DNA of 64,000 nucleotides from Polytrichum commune (lineage: Eukaryota > Streptophyta > Polytrichopsida > Polytrichales > Polytrichaceae): assembly GCA_950295325.1 (NCBI GenBank), contig OX485804.1:62402533-62466532 (forward strand), written 5' to 3'. The translations under genes and the position numbers were made by a program. Below the pieces are notes generated by a model. That model had not been told where the DNA came from, did not search any database, and saw only the letters and a program-made list of their open reading frames with translations. This document shows, in pieces, positions 57,961 to 64,000 of the stretch. Each line of letters opens with the position of its first letter. Position 1 is the first letter of the stretch.

Positions 57961-58320
57961 GCCCCGGGCTAAATCACATTTGTGTTCAGCTGGGCCCCAC
58001 CTCTTCCACGCCTCTTTCACTGTCTGGTCTTCTTGCCTTGCACTTGTGTGGGAACTCTTCCTTGTTGGGAACCAATGTGACAATACTTTGTCAAATTTTA
58101 CAAATACTGAAGTTGACGTCACTTTTATGATTCCCAAGTTAATTGATGGAGTTCTTTCGTATGCCAAAGGAGCTTAATGGCTTGAGTGACCGGGTATCGT
58201 CACATTGGTTCTCAATGGGGAAGAGTTCCCACGCAAGTGCAAGGCAAGAAGATCGGGCAATGAAGGAGGCATGGGAGGGGCGGGGCCCAGCTGAACACAT
58301 ATGTGATTTAGCCATGGGCC
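57961..58320. repeat. Long inverted repeat with coding-derived arms
   Basis: Arms 57961-58093 and 58187-58320 are reverse complements at about 80 percent identity, separated by 93 bp. The left arm on the minus strand and the right arm on the plus strand are both open. They read nearly the same peptide: SHWF, then K-S-S-H-T/A-SARQED, KEAW and GPAEH-CDLA. A transcript would fold into a hairpin of about 130 bp. The peptide family is unknown. The structure fits a foldback transposon or an inverted duplication of a gene fragment, a known route to small-RNA loci. Confidence 0.8.
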
Positions 58321-61275
58321 TTCACTACCTTACCAACTTACTCCATCTTGGTTAGGGGAAGTCACAAGTTGAGCCCACCTCCCGAAAGGAAGGAGAGAAG
58401 CAGCCATGTTTTGAAGTTGGGTAAAAACATGATCAAGGTAAGGAAGAGCATGTTTTCATTCACGTCAGCATATAGAAATATCATTATTAGTTATATTTAT
58501 TCAATTTATAGAAGTCACGAGACACTCATTTCATCAACGTCTACAAAGGCATTTTTGGAAAGAAAACGTTGCACTCTTCATCACAATGGTCTCACAATAC
58601 ACGGGGCCATGAACATTTTAGGGAGGAGTTTCCGCAACAAACACATGTCATGTGAGCAATGCCATTTTGAGTCAATAAGGTAAGCATACCCAAAACTAAC
58701 ACATGTCCTAAAATCAGCACTATAAAAACTTTCATTCTCATTTCCATTTTTGTTTCATTTTTTGTTTTGGAAATCACAAATGACAACCTCTATGATGTTA
58801 ATTGATTTCTAAATTGAATGAGACAATTCGTGATATGATCAAATGACCTTAAATATTTAAAGAAGTTGGAAGTGCAGACAATGAAGACTATTAGTAAAGC
58901 CCTCCAAAAAGGCACCTAACATCGGGCATCATACCTCCAATTTTAGAACAATCTCCGGGGAGTTTTTTTGGGCAAAATTCTAGTGTGTCCAAGTCCAACT
59001 GGTTACATGTTACGATTGTTCGGTTTTTCTTTATTAACTTGAGGTATATTCCGTGGATTCTTCTAACTTGATCGGAAAATATCCTCAAATCTTGAATTCC
59101 AACCGGTTATTTCTCAAACTCAACCGGTTCATTGCTTTGGAGGCCTTCGCTATCAAGGTAACATAAGAGCTCATATCACCATTTGATGCAGGAGTCTAAA
59201 TTTGGAAGCTGGTCATAACTCCAATGATCTCGTTCCTTATGTGGAGAGAGACCTTTAGATGAATGATGATAATTGTAGGGTTACGGGTCCATGTGGGAGC
59301 CAGTGCCAATGCTAGCTTAGCCATAACTTATGAGCATAGTCACAATGAAACACGTTTTGAAATGAACAAACGAACAAGAAGTGCACGCTTCGAATGGTGT
59401 TTCAAAACAAGAGTCTAGGTTTGGGGTTTCATTGTGGTTGTGCATGCGTCGCTCCTATGTTTTTAGAGACATTGCATTTACTATTGTACTCGTAATCGGA
59501 GACTAAAATTTGGTGTTTAGATTAGTTGAGGACCAGTCCAAAAAAACGTAACAAGTTATCCGTTTCTCATATGAGAATTCAAACAAGTTAGTTTTCATTC
59601 AAACAAACTTGAGGGTGTTGGAGGGCATGGGAACTGATGATGCCAATCAACAATGAAGTCAACAATACCAAAGTTCCTTCTTTGCCTTCTCGGTTCACAT
59701 TGAAGATCAAATTCTTTCTCGTATGCAAAAAGAACTCAGCCATCTCAACATGTGCCACGGAAACAAGAATCTAAGAGTTTGAGTGAAGTAATGATCGTGC
59801 CAACTTCAACATGTGAGTCTTAAATTCAAACAAACCCTCTACTTCAAGCTAAAGCAATTTGAAAAACCAACACTTATGACGACGATGATTTTCAACAAAT
59901 TTGATTCAACACGGAGGGGCCAAAGACCTTATAGTGACCTGGAGTAACTTAGTTGTTATGTGGAAGGATAGACCCACATATGAGCATTATTTCTTGATTT
60001 CCAGTTGAGTTGCACTGGTTCGGCATACATGCTCTCGCGTTGGCAATACTAGTTGGTCAATGTGTAGAACAATTAGACAAGCCTAAACTTAGCCCGTGAC
60101 TTTCAGAGTGAGCTTGCAATATCAAATTTTATGAATTTATGATGATATTTAAAACACAATTAGGTAATGAAGATCTTTTACCGGGTAAAAAAAAATCAAA
60201 TCTCATCAAGTTTTTGGAGGACTCCAATAGGGCCAAACATAAGGTAGGAGGACCTTTCATCAAACACTTACTATTCTGTAGAAGCCTACATTGATGTGGT
60301 CCTACATGACATTGCTTGTGTTTTAGAAGCCACTCTAAAAAGATATGTGGTACAATGAGATTGGATTTGGTGCTTAATATAAGAACACAAAGTCTAGAGT
60401 TAGTAGTTAACACAATTAAGAGGGTCTATGTGATCATTAAAAATATAAAATAAAATAAAATCTTCAACTTGGTTCCATAACATTATTCAACTTCATATTG
60501 AAGTATGATGGGTCCAATGTAATCCAAGAATTCTTTTGGATAGTGTCAATGCATACTCTCGACGAAAACTAAATCCAAATTAGAGTAACATGTGGTTTAT
60601 GGGGTTCTAGACTAACAACATGATGACATCCATCTGACATTCGACTGTGTGTTTTTACAGCCAAGGATGTTCAACACGAAGTTGAACAATGTTACGATTT
60701 TGTAATTTTTGCATCTCAACTCCAAATGTATGGGCACTATGCAAGCGCATTAGGAGGGGGGCATCAATGTGGATAGATGTTGGGAAAATCATTGGCGAAT
60801 TAACTTATTTTTGGTAGTTTGCATGGGCATGTGTTAGAGTTTCAACGATTTCATCATACAAGTTTCTGCAAAGAGCTTCACAAAGCATAGACATGTTTGC
60901 ATGGACATGATTTCAAAAATAGCTTTGAGTAATTGCTTGAATCTTTTCCAAGGCCCCGAGTATAAGAGCCCTTGCTTGCTCTCAAGGCCAAGAGCGAACT
61001 TGCGCTTGTCTAATGTACATTGAGGTTTTAGTCATGATTTCCTCACTTGGGATGGATGTGGACGTCGTTTTTTTTTTTGGGGGGGGGGGGTCAGTTTGAG
61101 GAGGTTCGTAGAGGACCATTGTATTGTTGGGTTGTGATCTGTGGAAAGGGGTGGGGCATCAACCCACAAGCATTTTCAAATGATGGTGAAGGGGAATTTC
61201 ACTAGTCTATGGGTGTTGAACAAGAAAATTAAGGTTTGTTTGGGATAGGATGAGAGTCCACCGACGGGCCATGTC
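58321..61275. other. Intergenic DNA with repeat pieces
   Basis: Holds the minus-strand NRLDL repeat copy at 58955-59140 and a T run plus G run at 61068-61090. No gene was recognised; the frame at 60129-60413 (minus, 94 codons) shows no domain. Confidence 0.45.
58955..59140 (-). repeat. NRLDL repeat, copy C
   Basis: The reverse complement follows 38115-38310 closely. The minus strand is open across much of it and reads NQLDLDTLEFCPKKLPGDC, the best-preserved version of the shared peptide. Confidence 0.6.
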
Positions 61276-61732
61276 GTGTCATGCATGAAGTTGAGGGATA
61301 AGGGTTTGGATACCTTCAAGGGCATGATCATGTATTGTATGAAGGACAATGGGAGGAGCATTTTGAGTTTGTGCATCACAATGCATTGGGCGGGGGACAT
61401 GAATGATGGCAAAATGGAGTATGCGAAGTTTGGGCTTGAACAATCAAGTGAGTCTCTCTCACAGCAACATATTGCAGAGGTTTCATCAATGGACACACTT
61501 CTGAATGAAGCAACGTTTGGATGTTACTCCTACCAGCATGTACCATATGTGCAAGAGTGGCCAATTTTACCCAAATCCGGCGTAGGTTATCCCTTTGAGA
61601 CTTGCATGGGATGGATGTCAAGTGGGGGGGGGGGGCTCCATATGGGAAATCATGACGAACCCCCATGATATCGAGATGGAAGACATCTCGAATGTCTTCT
61701 TCAATACAATCATGGGGGTCTCAAAGACATGA
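61276..61732 (+). pseudogene. Decayed Rep-like (HUH endonuclease-like) mobile-element ORF
   Basis: Successive plus-strand frames carry pieces of one protein: a segment with Y-C-M-K followed by D-N-G at 61333-61353, then pieces near 61360, 61440, 61510 and 61650, each in a different or interrupted frame. There are several frameshifts and at least two internal stops. Y-x-x-K preceded by hydrophobic residues is the form of motif III of Rep/HUH replication-initiator endonucleases. The overall pattern recalls a repeat-derived protein family I associate with mosses, possibly the Replitron-type transposons. That naming is from memory and inference; no upstream HUH motif was found. A G run at 61625-61634 interrupts the 3' part. 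Clearly non-functional. Confidence 0.45.
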
Positions 61733-63105
61733 CATTTCGAAGTGCAACAAATGGCACTTGAGCATCGTGAGAAGGAGCAAGAAATCAACCGGGCTCCACA
61801 TGACCACGTGAACGTTGTTGTTGACGGTGACCCAAAGTTGGAAGAGTCGCGACATGCGTGGAGAGACTAAGGTAGAAATACCATATCCTATTAACCACCC
61901 TGTAGCCGTACACTAGACCGCCATCATAATGGTGAAGTGCCATTTCTAAAACCGATCATGGTTCGGCAACAACTTCAATGCATGTACACTTAGTGTAGCC
62001 AATGAGAGTCAAGTGTCAATGTACTCATGAGGTAACCGATTTAGGCGATGTTTTGTATGGAAATGAGGATTAGCGTGTTCGGTGTAGGGAGAATCCAGTG
62101 AACGAGTAGGGGTTTGGACACCTTTCCACTTTGAAAAATTGTAGCATTTTTTGTATAGGGCAAAAAAATATGAAACAACTTGCATTCTTCACGAATCCTT
62201 CTCGTCTATCTTGGAAAATCATCTCATGATTGTCAGACCACATCTTCAATGCATGCGAATCACCTTATTTTCACGGGCTATGGTATTTCTACCTTACATG
62301 GACGGTGTGAAGCCCATCCGGAGGTAGACCATCCAACGTGACGTACGGCAACGGTAGACTCGACGGTGTCTTCCAACAACAACGGCAAAGTGCCATCGTA
62401 TATTCTTGTTCGTTGGACTGCACGAGGTGGTGGAGTCATTATGAGGCCCTCCACTTATACTTGAAAATGGAAACAGTAAAGTGACCTTTTTGGGTCCCCT
62501 AGCCGATGTGTGTTTTTTTTTTCCTTCTTCTTCTTCTCTCCCCGTGCATCGTTTTGTCTCCTCTTGCCACCTAAGCAGATGTTGGTGAACTGAAACCCCA
62601 ATAGACAACAAAGGGGATATTTTCGACACTTGAATCGACACAATCCCGTCCAATTCCCAAAAGTGTATGTGGAGTTGGGAGTGCCCGTCATACATATATA
62701 CTACGGCTTGCATACCTACGTAGGTTTGTTTGTTCGTTTGTTCATCAACTACTCTTTTTATATAGAAGATATACCTTTGGGAGTTTCAACAAGCGGACTC
62801 CTTCCATCTATGTATGTATGTATGTATGCAAGGAAGGAGGGAAGTATAGAGATGATAGTCGTAGGCTTTTGGTGGGAGGTACATACAGATGCATGTTGTG
62901 GGTGTCAGATTGTGGCCATCTTGGAAAGGCCCAATGACAGCGGCTGGCAACATGGAGAGGGGGGGAGGAGGAGGGGGTTTGTTAGTCACCATTCTTTTTG
63001 GGTGATTGAAGGTTTGGTCGGATCGGGTGAGATCTTGGGAGGGCCCCGCCCTCTCGGTCCAAGTGCCACATGCCCCCACGTGCGTCCACCATTCGTACTC
63101 TTAAC
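61733..63105. other. Intergenic DNA, no gene seen
   Basis: Slightly GC-richer than other spacers. Overlapping frames of 78-159 codons on both strands at 62294-63109 show simple-sequence character (TTC and TGTATG runs near 62520 and 62810) and no domain. I do not call a gene. Confidence 0.4.
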
Positions 63106-63145
63106 TTAACTCTACTTAACTCTACTTAACTCTACTTAACTCTAA
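63106..63145. repeat. 10-bp tandem repeat
   Basis: Four tandem TTAACTCTAC-type units, the last one imperfect, followed by degenerate TTAAC words. A simple minisatellite. Confidence 0.8.
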
Positions 63146-63179
63146 CCTTAAACTTAACCTTAGATCTCCACCAATCGCT

Positions 63180-63900
63180 TATCCCATTCCCTTCCGAGTC
63201 TACACTAACTCCACTTCCACAATTTTACCCCTCGAAGTGGGCGCGTTTGCTTTCTTGACTTTTACATGAAGCTTAGGGGTCCAAATTCGGTCCAAACCAC
63301 TCCTTCATTCCAAACACGCTTTTTACATTCACTTTTAAGCGAACTCGCCCAAAGTTTGATCAAGAGGTTTTATAGATAGCTTCATTGACTAAACTTCAAT
63401 TTTTATATGAAGTGCCTTACATCTCAACCATTTTTTCTCTCTTCATCTTTACACTAACTTCCCCAATTTAGGGCAAGTACACATTGCTACATTAATCTTA
63501 GGGTCGAGGTGTTATAGCTCACTCACACTTACTAGTGCCCCGCACCAGTGAACGGTGAGTACAAATCACTCCTTCATTCAAACATGCTTTTTAAATTCAC
63601 CTTTTAGCCAACTCACCCAAAGTTTGATATGGAGATTTTACAGATAGCTTTATTAACTAATCTTCATTTTTGATATGAAAATGTCAACCATCTTTACACT
63701 AACTTATACAATTGAAGGCAAATTTTACAACATCAAGTTTCATGTATGGATCTAAAGAAATGTGGGGTCCAAAATACCCTTTCAAACACGCTTTTAAGAT
63801 CCACACTTTATCCAACTCACCCGAAATTTGACGTGGAGGCTTTATGAGTAACTTTATTAAATGTACTTTATTTTTAGACTTTAAAGTGCATCCGGCTAGT
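63180..63900. repeat. Degenerate tandem array, period about 245 bp
   Basis: Three successive units share, in the same order, an ACACTAACT word (63203, 63453, 63696), a CACTCCTTCATTC/CCTTTCAAACACGCTTTT block (63298, 63568, 63778) and an AACTCACCC-AAATTTGA block. Units differ by many changes and small indels. The third continues toward the window edge, so the array may extend beyond it. Confidence 0.65.
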
Positions 63901-64000
63901 GTAAACTACTTGGGTTCAAAGTTTTGTTCTTGAACCACGTAATTGTTCGATTTTGTAGTGTCTTTGGTCTCGAACCCCATTACTAAACAATTACGTAAAC

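Noticed and set aside
62294-63109. Overlapping ORFs of up to 159 codons on both strands
   Set aside because: Open frames coincide on both strands in simple-sequence, GC-richer DNA. No domain, no consistent codon pattern.
63106-63145. CRISPR-like short repeat array
   Set aside because: Ten-base units with no spacers, in a plant nuclear genome.

Overview
The window is nuclear DNA of a land plant. Two large genes have many introns with GT-AG boundaries, and one encodes a chloroplast enzyme with a transit-peptide-like N-terminus. The rest is AT-rich intergenic DNA full of short non-autonomous transposons and decayed ORFs. Both proteins are clearly diverged from the Arabidopsis sequences I know. 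A Rep-like repeat family near 61.3 kb is one I associate with mosses. A seed-free plant (bryophyte or lycophyte, moss favoured) is therefore my inference, not something shown directly.

Layout. 0-5.3 kb: transposon-rich spacer, including a hAT-like element nested inside an older relative, each with its own 8-bp target duplication. 5.7-10.6 kb (minus): wreckage of coiled-coil genes with many frameshifts. 12.05-33.43 kb (minus): one gene of 30 coding exons for a BEACH-domain protein of the plant BCHC class (neurobeachin/LRBA-like), 3414 residues as modelled, with a disordered N-terminus, ConA-like domain, alpha-solenoid, PH-BEACH and WD40 parts. 33.4-41.2 kb: spacer with transposase remnants and dispersed repeats. 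42.7-47.0 kb (plus): the plastid terminal oxidase gene (PTOX/IMMUTANS), nine coding exons, 383 residues, all six diiron ligands present; it probably has a 5'-UTR intron. 47.5-48.1 kb (minus): a possible small unidentified gene facing PTOX. 48-64 kb: transposon-rich spacer with an Emigrant/pogo-like MITE, a long inverted repeat whose two arms encode the same peptide, a decayed Rep-like (YxxK) ORF, and a degenerate tandem array at the right edge.

The two intact genes are not functionally linked as far as I know: PTOX oxidises plastoquinol in chloroplasts, and BCHC proteins are membrane-traffic scaffolds. One visible link is a roughly 330-bp repeat present in an intron of each. I found no CRISPR array, rRNA or tRNA gene, and nothing I can defend as a new multi-gene system. 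The most unusual items are the coding inverted repeat, the nested transposon pair, the Rep-like remnant and the shared intronic repeat.
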